Below are positions 8,967-18,671 of a DNA stretch of 38,790 nucleotides, one piece after another. Source of the stretch: Deltaproteobacteria bacterium (GTDB lineage: Bacteria; Myxococcota_A; Polyangia; JAAYKL01); assembly GCA_016935665.1 (NCBI GenBank), contig JAFGQN010000054.1, forward strand, positions 1 to 38,790, given 5' to 3'. A program made the position numbers and the translations under genes. Every line of letters begins with the position of its first letter. Position 1 is the first letter of the stretch. The notes beneath the pieces were generated by a model that was given only the letters and a program-made list of their open reading frames with translations, did not search any database and was not told the origin of the DNA.

Positions 8967-9449
8967 ATGAAAGAAATTGATGCCCTCGAAATTGAGCTGA
9001 AAGTATTTGCCCGCTGGTATCCCCGCAACTGGCTTGCCATTCCGCTTGCCATGGGTGTGCAGTTTAAGAATATTCCCGAAACGAAACCGTTTGAGCGATG
9101 CGTTGCCAGACCAGGCTCCAGTCGGGACGTGACCGGCAAATCCTGTGAGGTAGACGCACTGTTTCTGGAACGGGAAGGCGAATTCAAAGTGGCGGGTGTT
9201 GTGGAAGCGGCACTCGTCGTGGTACCATTTCCATCCATGTGGCGAAAGCTGGCGCCCTGTCTGGAGATTCGAAATCGACTGGAAGGAATTGGACAGGAGG
9301 AGCTCAATCGTGTTTCGCTGGGCATTTTTGTGAGCCCAACCAATACGCCAATTCTATCCCGATTTGAAGTCTCAGCGGAGTATCTTCACAATTTTGATAC
9401 CCATTCATCTGACCTGCGGCCCGTACTGTTTGTAGGGGGCAGCATATAA
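8967..9449 (+). CDS. Hypothetical protein divergent from tdh
   Basis: A 160-residue cytoplasmic-looking protein with mixed hydrophobic and charged composition ([21 protein letters not shown] near the N-terminus, VLFVGGSI at the end), no signal peptide and no family I recognise. It diverges from tdh with 66 bases between the starts and meets the Cys-rich lipoprotein gene tail to tail. The opposite-strand frame here is low in complexity and looks like a shadow. No strong ribosome site precedes the ATG, so the start is uncertain. Confidence 0.6.
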   Translation: MKEIDALEIELKVFARWYPRNWLAIPLAMGVQFKNIPETKPFERCVARPGSSRDVTGKSCEVDALFLEREGEFKVAGVVEAALVVVPFPSMWRKLAPCLEIRNRLEGIGQEELNRVSLGIFVSPTNTPILSRFEVSAEYLHNFDTHSSDLRPVLFVGGSI

Positions 9450-9499
9450 AAAAAGGAATTTGCAGGGTGAAAGTCGCACCATCGCCGTATTCTCTGCTG

Positions 9500-10441
9500 T
9501 TAGAAACAGCAGTACATTTGAACTGCGTTCTGTGCCGTTGCTTCGGTACAATCGACAAAGGGTGCACTGTCATTCAAACAGGCGTAGCTGTATGTGCCGC
9601 CATCCGTACACAGGCTTTCGGAAAAGCCTGCATTACTGCAACCGGTAGCGCTGGCAAAGGCTGATGTACATTGAAAATAGGCGTTCTGGTACACGTCACA
9701 GGCAGGAATTTCTCCGGTTTCGCAATTCATGTCTGCGGCGTGTTCCGTTCGGCAATTAACAAAGGCCCGCCATCCATCGCCACATCCTCTCGCATCAAAC
9801 GACTGCCAGTGGGTGGTACAATTGGCAATTGTCGTGGTGAGATCACTGCCACTCGGACACGCGGCCTCTTCCGCTGCGGCATTGGCGCTGCACTCTTCTC
9901 TGGCAACTGAAATATTGTCCGGGTTTGGTATTACGGGAGTGGACAGTTCTGAGACGTTGACATCGCCTGAAAGCCCTGCATGTGAAAGAACCGCCTCCCT
10001 GTCTGTGGAACCGTATAATTCATAAACACAATCCATTGCGCCATCAAACTGCTGTTTCTGAGTTCCGGTAACCTCGTTCGGGTCGCCGACCGTAAATGAT
10101 TCTGCCAGAGTCATCGAGAGTCCCCTGGAGCATTCGATTTCTGAAGACATGGAGCAGCCGTTGTAGGTGACAGTAGATGTGCAGCCCGAGTAATTCACAA
10201 CGACAACACCGTGATTCTGGACGCTCGTGCCTTCGTCAAGCAGCGTTACCCCCTGGTCCGCACATTCCCCAAGGGGCGTCAAAACATAGTAGTAAGTGCC
10301 GTCCACTCCTGGACAGTCCAACGCACCCCCGGAACTGCTGCCATTTTTGTCATTTTCATTGTTACAGGCGGACAGAAATAACCCCGCCAGGATGCCGGCG
10401 ACGCAGATGTGAATGCTCATTATGGAAGCTTTAAAACACAT
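9500..10441 (-). CDS. Cys-rich lipoprotein, unknown function
   Basis: Exported lipoprotein of 313 residues from the ATG at 10441, preceded by AAGGAG at the right spacing; the frame extends 11 codons further. Lipobox LSAC gives lipidated Cys26. The mature protein is rich in Cys, many spaced as if disulphide-paired (for example TIANC, FDARGCGDGW, FVNCRTEH, MNCETG, YFQCTSA, and a final MYCCF). The N-terminal half (DCPGVDGTYYYVLTPLGEC...) looks like a small beta domain. Such proteins are common in Myxococcota surface repertoires; no function can be assigned. Confidence 0.82.
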   Translation of the reverse strand: MCFKASIMSIHICVAGILAGLFLSACNNENDKNGSSSGGALDCPGVDGTYYYVLTPLGECADQGVTLLDEGTSVQNHGVVVVNYSGCTSTVTYNGCSMSSEIECSRGLSMTLAESFTVGDPNEVTGTQKQQFDGAMDCVYELYGSTDREAVLSHAGLSGDVNVSELSTPVIPNPDNISVAREECSANAAAEEAACPSGSDLTTTIANCTTHWQSFDARGCGDGWRAFVNCRTEHAADMNCETGEIPACDVYQNAYFQCTSAFASATGCSNAGFSESLCTDGGTYSYACLNDSAPFVDCTEATAQNAVQMYCCF

Positions 10442-10837
10442 ATCAATGGTCTCCTTGTGAATGTTCGTCTGCAAACGTCAAAAAAGGATCAAGCCTCGTC
10501 CAACGCGCTATCCTGTCATACGTATGCAAACCGGTTGCGTTTGGCGGCGTGCTGTTGCATTTGGTGTGCCACTGAAAATAACCAATTATTCCGCCTCTTT
10601 CTGTCCCTAAAACGCAACCTGTTGTGAAAACGTCACAACCTCCGGTACTTTTTTGTTGCTGAAACAACATATTCTTCCCGCGCGGGTCTGGCACACTGTG
10701 AAGAGCCGACTCCCAACTGTTTTACATCGAGGTATGCTGTGGAGTTGCCCCCCATACACAGTCCGGGATGTGGCGGATTGTGCCTGCACAACAATTCCCG
10801 CAGGCAACCTGCCCCCCTTTTTTTGCCTGGCATGCGG
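10442..10837. other. Intergenic region between Usp gene and Cys-rich lipoprotein gene
   Basis: About 400 bases with no supported gene. An inverted pair GCCTGC/GCAGGC (about 10789-10812) lies near the 3' end of the Usp gene, without a T run on the minus strand, so it is a weak terminator candidate. The lipoprotein promoter should lie at the right end of 10442-10600. Confidence 0.45.
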
Positions 10838-11980
10838 TTACGAACGTTTTCTGGTGACTATTTCGCTGTGCACTTTTTTTTCCCAGAGCTTATTTTTTAT
10901 CTGCTTTGCCAGCTCAAGATACTGCTCGGCCTTTTTGTCATTGCCCACATCCCGATAACAGCTGGCGATAAGATCATATGCCGACATTTTTCTGTCGTTC
11001 AGTTTCAGGTACTGTTTCAAGTAGAAAATGGCCTCTTCGGCAAAGCCCGCTTTTTGCAGCCGTTGTGCGCGAGCCAGTAGTTCCTCTTTTCCCAGTTGAC
11101 TCTCAATAAATGTCCTGTCAGGCAACTCGAAAACATTCTGTTCTTTCATCGTCAAAAATGGTGTTTTTAGTCGTGGAATCACACGTTCGGAAACAGCGCC
11201 AATCAGCAGTGTTCGCAAACCGCTCTGTCCGCGGGTCCCGATAATCATCAGGTCCGGCTCTGTCTCATTGACCTGAAGCAAAATTTCTTCGTGGGGTTTG
11301 CCCCTAAGGAATATCCGGGCTGTTTTCAAATCCCCAAAGGCAAAATCATCCAAAAACTTATCTGCCGCCTCGATCTCCTGCTGAGCATACGTTTCAAATT
11401 CCTCTGTCGGCGTTCCCGTCCACCAGGAATAGGACGACTGCTCAATAACATGAAGCAGGTGAAGCTCGCATGAAAACCCTTTTGCCAAAACAATTGCATT
11501 TTTCACAATGCGCGCACTGTTCTCCGAAATATCATAGGCACAAAGGATAACATCAACCGCACCTCGTTTGGTTTGGTTTGGTGTGACCACCCATACAGGG
11601 GTCAGTGCCTTTCGAATAATTTTGTCGATTGTGGTATCGGCGTCATCTTCCTTCAGGTTTGTCTCATCAACAAAAATGAGATTTTTTTTCTCGAGATGTG
11701 CATATTCTATAATGCGCTCGTAAGCGGCGCCATGCTGAATCGTCACCTTCGCAACATGAACGCCATTGTGACTCAGCCGGTCTTTGATACGCTCCAATCT
11801 GAGATTTATGGCTTCTTCAAGCAACGCCTCATTTTCAACGTAAAACGGCGAGTCCGGCACAACATGCAGTAACTCGATATGTGAATTAAAGGTTTCCTGG
11901 ATCAATTTCAAATCCGCCATTGCATGGTCGCTCATGGCACTAAGGTTCACTGGTACAAGTATATCCTCTACCATTCTCAT
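10838..11980 (-). CDS. Tandem universal stress protein with C-terminal helical repeat
   Basis: A 380-residue cytoplasmic protein with two UspA domains followed by a TPR-like tail. Domain 1 spans about 4-130 (ILVPVNLSAMSDHA...); domain 2 about 140-290 and carries the nucleotide-binding signature GTRGQSGLRTLLIGAVSE (G-x2-G-x9-G-S/T type). The equivalent loop of domain 1 (VDETNLKEDDADTTID) lacks the glycines, so only domain 2 is likely to bind ATP. The tail (about 300-380) has helix pairs with AEEAIFYLKQYLKLN and KKAEQYLELA typical of TPR. The start at 11980 has AGGAGG 9 bases upstream. Likely a stress-response protein whose tail mediates a partner contact. Confidence 0.9.
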   Translation of the reverse strand: MRMVEDILVPVNLSAMSDHAMADLKLIQETFNSHIELLHVVPDSPFYVENEALLEEAINLRLERIKDRLSHNGVHVAKVTIQHGAAYERIIEYAHLEKKNLIFVDETNLKEDDADTTIDKIIRKALTPVWVVTPNQTKRGAVDVILCAYDISENSARIVKNAIVLAKGFSCELHLLHVIEQSSYSWWTGTPTEEFETYAQQEIEAADKFLDDFAFGDLKTARIFLRGKPHEEILLQVNETEPDLMIIGTRGQSGLRTLLIGAVSERVIPRLKTPFLTMKEQNVFELPDRTFIESQLGKEELLARAQRLQKAGFAEEAIFYLKQYLKLNDRKMSAYDLIASCYRDVGNDKKAEQYLELAKQIKNKLWEKKVHSEIVTRKRS

Positions 11981-12221
11981 AAACAAATACCTCCTGGCTG
12001 CAAAACCCAATCACAGCACTGCATAGGCACCCTAAGCGATGATTCAAATACGGCAGGTATCGGCCATCAGGCTCCGGCAGTACTATTTGTATTATTAATC
12101 ACCACCATTGCTGCCGCAACACCTGCGCCATCACTTTGGCATTGTCAACCGGATTCCTGATAAAAACAGATAACCGACATACAGGCAGGTCCACTGTCCG
12201 GGATTAAACGTGCCAGTTTTT

Positions 12222-13475
12222 TTAATCACTATCGGCTTTGATGAGGACCGATTTGCGCAGGCATTCGGCAAGAAAATCTCGGGCGTCCGCGAAGTCGGCG
12301 ATTTCCTTCTTTTCAAACAACACCTCGTCAATCACAACAGGTTCGGCAAACAATCTGAGAATGTCGGATTCCTCTTTATACAAAAAAAAACGGCGCGGTT
12401 TCGCCGTGTCGTCATTGCCGGACAGGGTCACCATCTTCGGACGATCACTGTACAGCTTTGATAACGCATCATCGGCGTTATTCTTTCCCACAGACGCCTT
12501 CGGATTGAGCACCACCGTTCCTTCTCCGAACGGAATTTCCCATAGTCGTCTGGCAGCCAGCTGCAGTTTGTACCACAGCGCCCCCACCGGAACCACATGG
12601 TCTATGGTCTCCGGCAGACACTGAATCTCTTTGCGCTGTGCGTCGGAGAGCCCTCGCTCAAGGGCCTTCTCGTACTTAAACGCCATTGTTGTGGCTCTGG
12701 ATTCCTCGGAGGTGGCAATATCGTAGAGGCTTTCCAAATTCTCAATCACAAAGTCGGCACAGGCCTCGAAGAATGCCACTTCATTTTTGAAAAATTCACC
12801 AAACAAATCGCGCCGTACCCACTCTGCCGCACCGCCTGTTTCAGCATCCCCCATCTCATCAATGCGGTCCACAATACTATCCAGATACGCATGGTAACCG
12901 GCGCTGTCAATTCCCGCGCTGGTCATCGCCCGCTGGCTCAGTATCACTTCGACCTGGCGGACGACATTTTGAAAATCATCCCAAAAGCTGTCTCCGGCGT
13001 CGCCGTGATCATTGGCGCAAAAGAACGACGCGCAAACAGTCCCTCTATACGCATAAATACCACATTCCCCTGTGGCACTTAAAAAAGGACAACGCAGGAG
13101 TTCGGATTTGCCAAAGCGGTCGGCCACATATTCTGCGGTCGCCACCCGCAGAGCCGAAAGATTTTGCACTGTTCCTTCCGGCAGCGCATGACCATCGGCG
13201 ATGACGCGCTCAACTAGCGCCCTGCTTTGGGGATCCTTGAGCGCCAGCCCCAGCATGTAATTGGGAATCTGCGGAAAGTACGAACAGCATTTGGTGTCCA
13301 TCCGGTACCCATCGGTATGCACCATGTTGCAGTTGGCGCAGTCGATGATACGCTCCGCCGGCACATGTATCCAGGAGAACTCCTCGGGCAGCATGTACTG
13401 CCACACCGCGGGAAACTGATGTCCATTGTTATTGAATACAGTTAAAAGTGATTGGGCTTTCTTTGATAAAGTCAT
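12222..13475 (-). CDS. Cysteine-cluster protein, unknown function
   Basis: About 417 residues from the ATG at 13475 (the frame begins 11 codons earlier). Two Cys groups stand out: CANC (46, 49) with TKCC (63, 64), and CPFLSATGEC (129, 138) with CASFFC (148, 153). This eight-Cys layout resembles YkgJ-type zinc or iron-sulphur cluster domains. No membrane segment follows; the C-terminal half is a helical domain with acidic patches and no motif I know. The protein is probably cytoplasmic and metal-binding. It stands alone, between the Usp gene and the esterase gene, all on the minus strand. Confidence 0.75.
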   Translation of the reverse strand: MTLSKKAQSLLTVFNNNGHQFPAVWQYMLPEEFSWIHVPAERIIDCANCNMVHTDGYRMDTKCCSYFPQIPNYMLGLALKDPQSRALVERVIADGHALPEGTVQNLSALRVATAEYVADRFGKSELLRCPFLSATGECGIYAYRGTVCASFFCANDHGDAGDSFWDDFQNVVRQVEVILSQRAMTSAGIDSAGYHAYLDSIVDRIDEMGDAETGGAAEWVRRDLFGEFFKNEVAFFEACADFVIENLESLYDIATSEESRATTMAFKYEKALERGLSDAQRKEIQCLPETIDHVVPVGALWYKLQLAARRLWEIPFGEGTVVLNPKASVGKNNADDALSKLYSDRPKMVTLSGNDDTAKPRRFFLYKEESDILRLFAEPVVIDEVLFEKKEIADFADARDFLAECLRKSVLIKADSD

Positions 13476-13811
13476 GGCGCTACATAACAGAAAACCCAAC
13501 AAAATCACAGCGCAATGGGCGCGGAACCAATTGGCGGTCGTGAAGTCTCATGTTGAGAAAACACCGCTGGACGATAGTTTATCTGCAGACAGGTGCTGTG
13601 AGCTGCCAGCCATAAAGTCCAAAAGAGGGCAGTCGCCTGACAGCTGAGCCCGTCTCATGCGTTGTTTGTCCTGCTTTCACTGCGATTTTACCGGGATAAA
13701 CAGTCATTTCCACTTGGACTGTCAGGTAAAAGATCAGCTGTCATGGGAGGAAAATGACTGGTGCTTACATTTTGAGACAAATATTCCAATGTGATTTAGT
13801 TGGAATGAAAA
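13476..13811. other. Intergenic region with long inverted repeats
   Basis: Holds no supported gene. CAGTCATTTCC at 13701-13711 pairs with GGAAAATGACTG at 13749-13760 (one bulged base), and TGACAGCTGA at 13638-13647 with TCAGCTGTCA at 13734-13743. These lie just beyond the 3' end of the esterase gene and may fold into its transcript end; no T run follows. Confidence 0.45.
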
Positions 13812-15422
13812 CTAATTAATTGGATCCAGGTTCCAATCAACCACCCCTGACGGATCCGCTTTAGTGCTGCCAGCATCCATAATATCCGTATTTGTCGATT
13901 CCTTGCCAAGGAGGAATCGGTCAACAAATGCCTGGGCGGCCTGCTTCTGTTTGTCGGACGGACTGCAATGCCCGCCCCCGTTGTTGTGTACCACCATCCC
14001 GGCGTGGTCCTCGATGCCCATGGCCTTCCAGACCTTCCTGGCAGCAGAAATGGATTTGGCCGCAGACTCGGGACCCAGCCAGGAGTTGCCCGGATCGCCT
14101 GGAAGCCCAAGGAATGCGCGGGGAGCCACCATTGCCACCAGCTCATGGTGATCGTGGGGCAGCAGGTGGGGTTTGCGGGTCGCCAGCTCGTCTTTAAACC
14201 AGGCCCAGTTGGTGCTGTCTATGTCTTCCACATCACCAGGCATATCTTCGGACGTTCGCCATGCGGGCGAACCGCCACCACCGGATTCATGAGCGATCGT
14301 CAATGCAATGCGCTCATCCAGAGCACCGGCCCACAGCGCCATTTTTCCCCCGTAAGAACAACCGGTGACGCCAATTTTAGTCAAATCGATGCCATGCTGT
14401 TCCTGGGTGAGTTCCAGACCGTCGATCAGTCGGCTCACCCCCCAGGACCATGCACTGTAACTGCCAATCGCCTTGGTGCCTATCGATTTTTCGCTGCCAT
14501 TAATCGCTTCTACCCACAACTCGGGATATACCTTGAAATACGGATCGTTCGGATCGCCCTTGCTGCTCATATGGTCATTCATCATCACCTGACTTTCGGT
14601 GAAGTTCAGTGTTTTGCAGCCAAGGCCTCCAAGAGACGACGACGGTGTGCCAATGATGATGCAGTCGCCGCCGGAACTCGAAATACTGCCGGACAGAGTG
14701 ATTTGGCCGTCAGCTGTTTTTACCGTTACGTTCAGCTTTCCACCGCTGTATGTGGCACTTACTTCCGGGGGCGCAGGTTTGGGCCCCACCTCGTATTCCT
14801 CCAGGTCTTTCTTGATTTCGGCGCGGCGGCATTCCCAGTCTTCCATACTGCTTACAATGCTGCCATCATTGAATTCGAATGGGTTGGGCAGGTTTGCGTT
14901 TTCAACGCCATATTCGCCAAACGTAACGTCACAGCCTGCCCCAAGGAACTCGGGGTATCCGTCTCCATCTGCATCGGTATCGCTATCGCTGTCACCGTCG
15001 GTATCGGAGTCGGAATCCGTATCACCGTCCGTGTCGGTATCGGCATCGGGCGTACCGGGCGCCATGTCGCAGCACATGTCACCTTCATCTTCACCTTCGC
15101 AAATGCCAGGCACTTCAACGGCTCCGTCATATCGGGAACAATCAGCGTGGCACGCCAATGGCGCTTCGCACAGCACTGGTTCGGAGTCTGCATCCGTGTC
15201 CCCATCTGAATCGGTATCGGAGTCTGCATCCGTGTCCCCATCGGTATCGGAATCGGAATCTGTGTCCCCATCGCCATCGGTATCGCCATCAGAGTCCCCA
15301 TCAGAATCCCCATCAGAATCTCCGTCGGAATTCCCGTCAGAACCCGAACTCTTCCCACAGGAAAACATAAATAATGTCATTGCCAAACACAACAGACACC
15401 ATAACGCTAAATGAAACTTCAT
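13812..15422 (-). CDS. CE15-type glucuronoyl esterase lipoprotein with Ser-Asp linker
   Basis: A 536-residue exported enzyme expected to cut the ester bond between lignin alcohols and 4-O-methyl-glucuronic acid on xylan. Start at 15422 is set by AAGGAG nine bases upstream. Lipobox MFSC gives lipidated Cys22; then come a Ser-Asp-Gly/Thr linker (about 28-80), a six-Cys patch (85-118), a second Asp-rich linker (127-154) and the catalytic alpha/beta-hydrolase. The family opening LPNPFEFNDG...DWECRRAEI is clear, with Ser356 in GCSYGGK, Glu379 in AHESGGGG and His485 in NGGGHCSP as the probable triad. Single-gene unit. Shares its design with the GH5-type lipoprotein in this window, suggesting joint action on plant cell wall. 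Confidence 0.92.
   Translation of the reverse strand: MKFHLALWCLLCLAMTLFMFSCGKSSGSDGNSDGDSDGDSDGDSDGDTDGDGDTDSDSDTDGDTDADSDTDSDGDTDADSEPVLCEAPLACHADCSRYDGAVEVPGICEGEDEGDMCCDMAPGTPDADTDTDGDTDSDSDTDGDSDSDTDADGDGYPEFLGAGCDVTFGEYGVENANLPNPFEFNDGSIVSSMEDWECRRAEIKKDLEEYEVGPKPAPPEVSATYSGGKLNVTVKTADGQITLSGSISSSGGDCIIIGTPSSSLGGLGCKTLNFTESQVMMNDHMSSKGDPNDPYFKVYPELWVEAINGSEKSIGTKAIGSYSAWSWGVSRLIDGLELTQEQHGIDLTKIGVTGCSYGGKMALWAGALDERIALTIAHESGGGGSPAWRTSEDMPGDVEDIDSTNWAWFKDELATRKPHLLPHDHHELVAMVAPRAFLGLPGDPGNSWLGPESAAKSISAARKVWKAMGIEDHAGMVVHNNGGGHCSPSDKQKQAAQAFVDRFLLGKESTNTDIMDAGSTKADPSGVVDWNLDPIN
14961..15341 (-). repeat. Ser-Asp-Thr-Gly repeat DNA inside the esterase gene
   Basis: Two runs of six-base units coding Ser-Asp, Thr-Asp and Gly-Asp pairs, at about 15183-15341 and 14961-15044, separated by the Cys-rich patch. 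The repeats form the flexible spacer between lipid anchor and catalytic domain and are prone to length change by slippage or recombination. Confidence 0.85.
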
Positions 15423-15978
15423 CTTATGAAACTCCTTCCTCAATAATTCACAGAACCAGAATTTTGCACATCCATTTTTTTTGATGATTAATAAACCATT
15501 AAAAGCAGAGTACCTGGCTTACCAGGAGTAGCTCAGAAATCGCCGCATTTCCTCCATTACCAGGCACGTTAAACATCCAAATATCCACCCAGAACAGATA
15601 AACGAACAAATATTGAAACGCGTCACAACACACTCGCGATTGGGCTTCGGTTCGCTAAGCGCGAGTCTGGTTAAATACGAACGCTCATCAGGCGCGTCTG
15701 TCTCGTACCATAGTCCGTTGGTGCTCGGACCATAACTCGCCAGTTAACTCGCTGGCCAGTAGCTTCTCAAATACGCCATGAGTACATTTGCACACTTTCG
15801 GTATTGGGATACAAATTCCCGACATAATCCAATCAGTTCCTTTTTTCATACTTTGCAATGCGTGAAAAATCGGATGCTGCAAGGAATTGAACTGATTCGT
15901 ATGCACACGGTATGCTGCGCAAACTGTACCGCATCAGGGTTTCTCGTCGTTTTAAAAAGTGTCGCACTTTAGACTATT
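15423..15978. other. Intergenic region between transporter and esterase genes
   Basis: About 550 bases with no convincing gene. A 72-codon frame on the minus strand (15688-15906) has no ribosome site and no recognisable motif. The esterase promoter should lie in 15430-15560. Confidence 0.45.
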
Positions 15979-18231
15979 TTACACGAACACATCGGCATCT
16001 CCATTGGACCAGACAAGCAATGTGGAAGGCAGACGGGCCAGCAGGGGGTCAAGCCACTCCAGGGATCGTTTGTCTTCTTCCGCGCTTGTGGCGTGCATTC
16101 CCAATATGACAAGGTCTGCTGCTGCAGAGGTTGCAGCGATAATGTCGGTAGGTGTATCTGTACTGCGGACTATCTCGGTTTGGGCCGACATACGGATGAT
16201 GTTTATCAACTCGTTCATGTGTTTTTTGGCTTCTTTTTCTTCGGTATCATTTTTGACAATTTTAAATATGCGTATGGTGGTGTGCGACCAGGCCGCATCG
16301 AGTGTTATCATGTAGGCGAACAGCGCCATGAGACTGCCGTTGCTTTCGCCACGCCACCAAATGTCAATAATCCGCGTTTTCTTTTTAAGCGCGATGTCTC
16401 CGGCGTTGAGTACGACCAGATTTTTATCGAAAGTGGCTATCACATCAATTTTTGCCAGGAATCGTTGTCGGCTAAGAATGTCGCCGACAGGTGGCATTGC
16501 GCATAGGACGGTATTGGGTCGGACACCGTTTAGAGAATAGCTTTGTAAAAAATCAAAAAGACCGGAACTAATATCGTCAGCTATCAGCGCCTCGGGAAAT
16601 GCGACGATACCTTCGGCATCCAGAAGGCGACGGGTTTCTTCTTCTCGTTCGGTTCGCAAACGGACCCTTGCAGCCATATCCTCGTTTGGCCGCTCGGCTA
16701 GCCAGGCCACGGAATACAGGCCTCTTTCTGCTTCAAGCCACGCCCCCATGCGGATAAGCTGCATCTCGTTTGTCGGGTCTTCACTAATGGCAACGATCAT
16801 CGGACGCCAGTTTTTGGGATGGGGTTTCGACTCTTTGAGATAGAGAAGATTATTTCGTGTCTGCTTAAAAATATAACCGCGTTTGGCGTCGCCATAGGTG
16901 GTACTGATGTCTCTTTTCTTTAAGTAAAAATAGATGACCCCCGTAACGACGAGGGCGATGAGGGCATACGTGTCATTAATCTTCATCATTACTACACCGC
17001 AACCAATAGCGCCAGCGAGCCCAACGGACCAGTGAAAAAAACGGAAAGTGGGTCGAAAGCTTGGATTCCCGCTTTTTGATTCGACAAATGCCGCCAGATT
17101 CAGCATGCCATAGGCAATGAGAAAGAACATCGATAACACCTCGGCCACGGTATTGAGATCTCCTGCCCAAATCACAGCCACAGCGACAACAAATGTAAAC
17201 ACAGTGGCTCGTTTGGGCTCGTTGTTGGCGCCTGACCCTTTGCGAAAGAAAACCAAAATACCCATTAGGTGGTCCTGCCCCATCGCCTGAAGAATGCGCG
17301 GTGCGCCGAGAAAGCTTCCGAGCGCCGAACTCAATGTCGCAGCAAAGACGCCAAGAACAATAAGCGGTCCGAAAATGCTCATCTGCTGAAGCGACTCAAA
17401 CGGCGTCTTTTGCAACGCGTCCTCCTTTATCGCGCCTGCCATGAGAACAATCTGTGTAACGTACACAGTTATAGTGAATCCGATAGCAAGCAGCGTCCCC
17501 AGGGGGATTGAGCGTGCTGGATTCTTCAAATCCCCTGACATATTAACGCCTGCGGTAATTCCGGTGGTCGCCGGGAACAAAATGGCGAATAGCGCCCAAA
17601 AACCGATGTTGTCGGTAAACGCCGGTCCTTGATTGGCATGAAAGGTCTCCGGGTCGAACGCCAGGACACCCCCGACAACAAAACTTGCGATAGCCAGTAC
17701 CAGGAGGGCTAAAATGAAGTACTGCGCACGGATGGCCACATCCGCGCCCTTGAAGGAAAGAAGAAACAGGCCACCTGTGACAACAGATGAAACGATTTGC
17801 GACAGATGCCAGTTTTCTATATAGAACGCGGCATTCGAGTCCATTTCAACCAGGAATGGTTGTGTGACGACAAAAAACGCCTCTGTAAACCCAATGACGT
17901 AAAAGGCGACGCCGACCGCTTGCGCAAAATAGAGCGTAATCCCAATGCTGCCGCCAAAATCAGGACCGAGTACCCTCGATATCATGTAATACGGTCCGCC
18001 ACCTTTCATTTTCATATTTGTGGCAATGGCCGAGATGCTCAATGTGGTTAGGAATGTAATCGTTTTGGCCAATCCGAGAATGGCTAAGGCGAACCACAGT
18101 CCGGCGTATCCGGAAACGTACCCGGTACGCATGAACATGATGACGCCGAGGATTGTCAATACACATGGTGTGAAAACTCCCCCAAACGTGCCAAAACGAG
18201 CCTGTGGACGATTATTGGATGTATTGTTCAT
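15979..18231 (-). CDS. SLC12/APC-type cation-chloride or amino-acid transporter
   Basis: Integral membrane protein of 750 residues: a short N-tail, about 12 transmembrane helices (to about residue 440) and a 300-residue cytoplasmic tail. The first helix FGGVFTPCVLTILGVIMFMRTGYV and the following KMKGGGPYYMISRVLGP segment are hallmarks of the SLC12 cation-chloride cotransporter branch of the APC superfamily. The tail has Usp-like stretches (PMIVAISEDPTNE, LVILGMHATSAEEDKRSLEW), as in bacterial and archaeal members. The ATG at 18231 has GGGG upstream; the frame also has a GTG four codons earlier. Probable role: potassium, chloride or amino-acid movement under osmotic stress; the substrate cannot be read from sequence. 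Confidence 0.9.
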   Translation of the reverse strand: MNNTSNNRPQARFGTFGGVFTPCVLTILGVIMFMRTGYVSGYAGLWFALAILGLAKTITFLTTLSISAIATNMKMKGGGPYYMISRVLGPDFGGSIGITLYFAQAVGVAFYVIGFTEAFFVVTQPFLVEMDSNAAFYIENWHLSQIVSSVVTGGLFLLSFKGADVAIRAQYFILALLVLAIASFVVGGVLAFDPETFHANQGPAFTDNIGFWALFAILFPATTGITAGVNMSGDLKNPARSIPLGTLLAIGFTITVYVTQIVLMAGAIKEDALQKTPFESLQQMSIFGPLIVLGVFAATLSSALGSFLGAPRILQAMGQDHLMGILVFFRKGSGANNEPKRATVFTFVVAVAVIWAGDLNTVAEVLSMFFLIAYGMLNLAAFVESKSGNPSFRPTFRFFHWSVGLAGAIGCGVVMMKINDTYALIALVVTGVIYFYLKKRDISTTYGDAKRGYIFKQTRNNLLYLKESKPHPKNWRPMIVAISEDPTNEMQLIRMGAWLEAERGLYSVAWLAERPNEDMAARVRLRTEREEETRRLLDAEGIVAFPEALIADDISSGLFDFLQSYSLNGVRPNTVLCAMPPVGDILSRQRFLAKIDVIATFDKNLVVLNAGDIALKKKTRIIDIWWRGESNGSLMALFAYMITLDAAWSHTTIRIFKIVKNDTEEKEAKKHMNELINIIRMSAQTEIVRSTDTPTDIIAATSAAADLVILGMHATSAEEDKRSLEWLDPLLARLPSTLLVWSNGDADVFV

Positions 18232-18256
18232 TTTTGTCCCCACTTTGGACTGGCAA

Positions 18257-18574
18257 TCAAATGTTCACGGTCAGCGCCTCAACAGGCGCCGTGTCGTCAG
18301 TCGCCAGTCTTGAGACGCGAGACTGAGTCTTGAATTTTGATACTGGAATTTGAACCTTTCCGTTATCCCGTAACCGTGATGCAGCTGTGTTTGTGTCTGC
18401 TTCGTTGCGGGTAAACGCTTCCATTTTTGGATATTTATTCACCAACACTATCACGTCAGCTGCCTCTACGACACTGTTCATTGTGTTAAAAGATAAAAAC
18501 CGAGCAATCGCGCGGGTCTCAAACGAAATAGTCGGAACTGCGTCACTAACGCTGACTACCCAATGGTTTCTCAT
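18257..18574 (-). CDS. Possible small protein upstream of the transporter
   Basis: A 105-codon frame ending 25 bases before the transporter ATG on the same strand. Its content (SVSDAVPTISFETRAIARFLSF, EAADVIVLVNKYPKMEAF) looks like a real protein fold more than a shadow, but it has no ribosome site and no recognised family, and an opposing open frame overlaps it. It could be a leader gene of the transporter or a remnant. Confidence 0.35.
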   Translation of the reverse strand: MRNHWVVSVSDAVPTISFETRAIARFLSFNTMNSVVEAADVIVLVNKYPKMEAFTRNEADTNTAASRLRDNGKVQIPVSKFKTQSRVSRLATDDTAPVEALTVNI

Positions 18575-18671
18575 ACCGAAATCTGCTGCACAAACTATAC
18601 CGAGACAACGCCATTCGATTGGTGGCGCCGGTTGTTGGCATTACAATATGAGCCCACAAGGAAACGCGACG

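Noticed and set aside
13968-15209. A 413-codon plus-strand frame opposite the CE15 esterase
   Set aside because: The minus strand encodes a full enzyme with its catalytic triad; the plus frame has no motif and is a shadow of biased codons.
15688-15906. Minus-strand 72-codon frame considered as a transposase remnant
   Set aside because: No transposase motif could be identified and there is no ribosome site.
15913-18602. Near-identical 19-base direct repeats (TGCTGCGCAAACTGTACCG and TGCTGCACAAACTATACCG) flanking the transporter gene
   Set aside because: Two-mismatch matches of this length are expected a few times by chance in a window this long, and no further copies were noticed.
18387-18671. 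N-terminal extension of the cupin gene
   Set aside because: The extension lacks cupin character, and a good ribosome site stands before the internal ATG at 18672.
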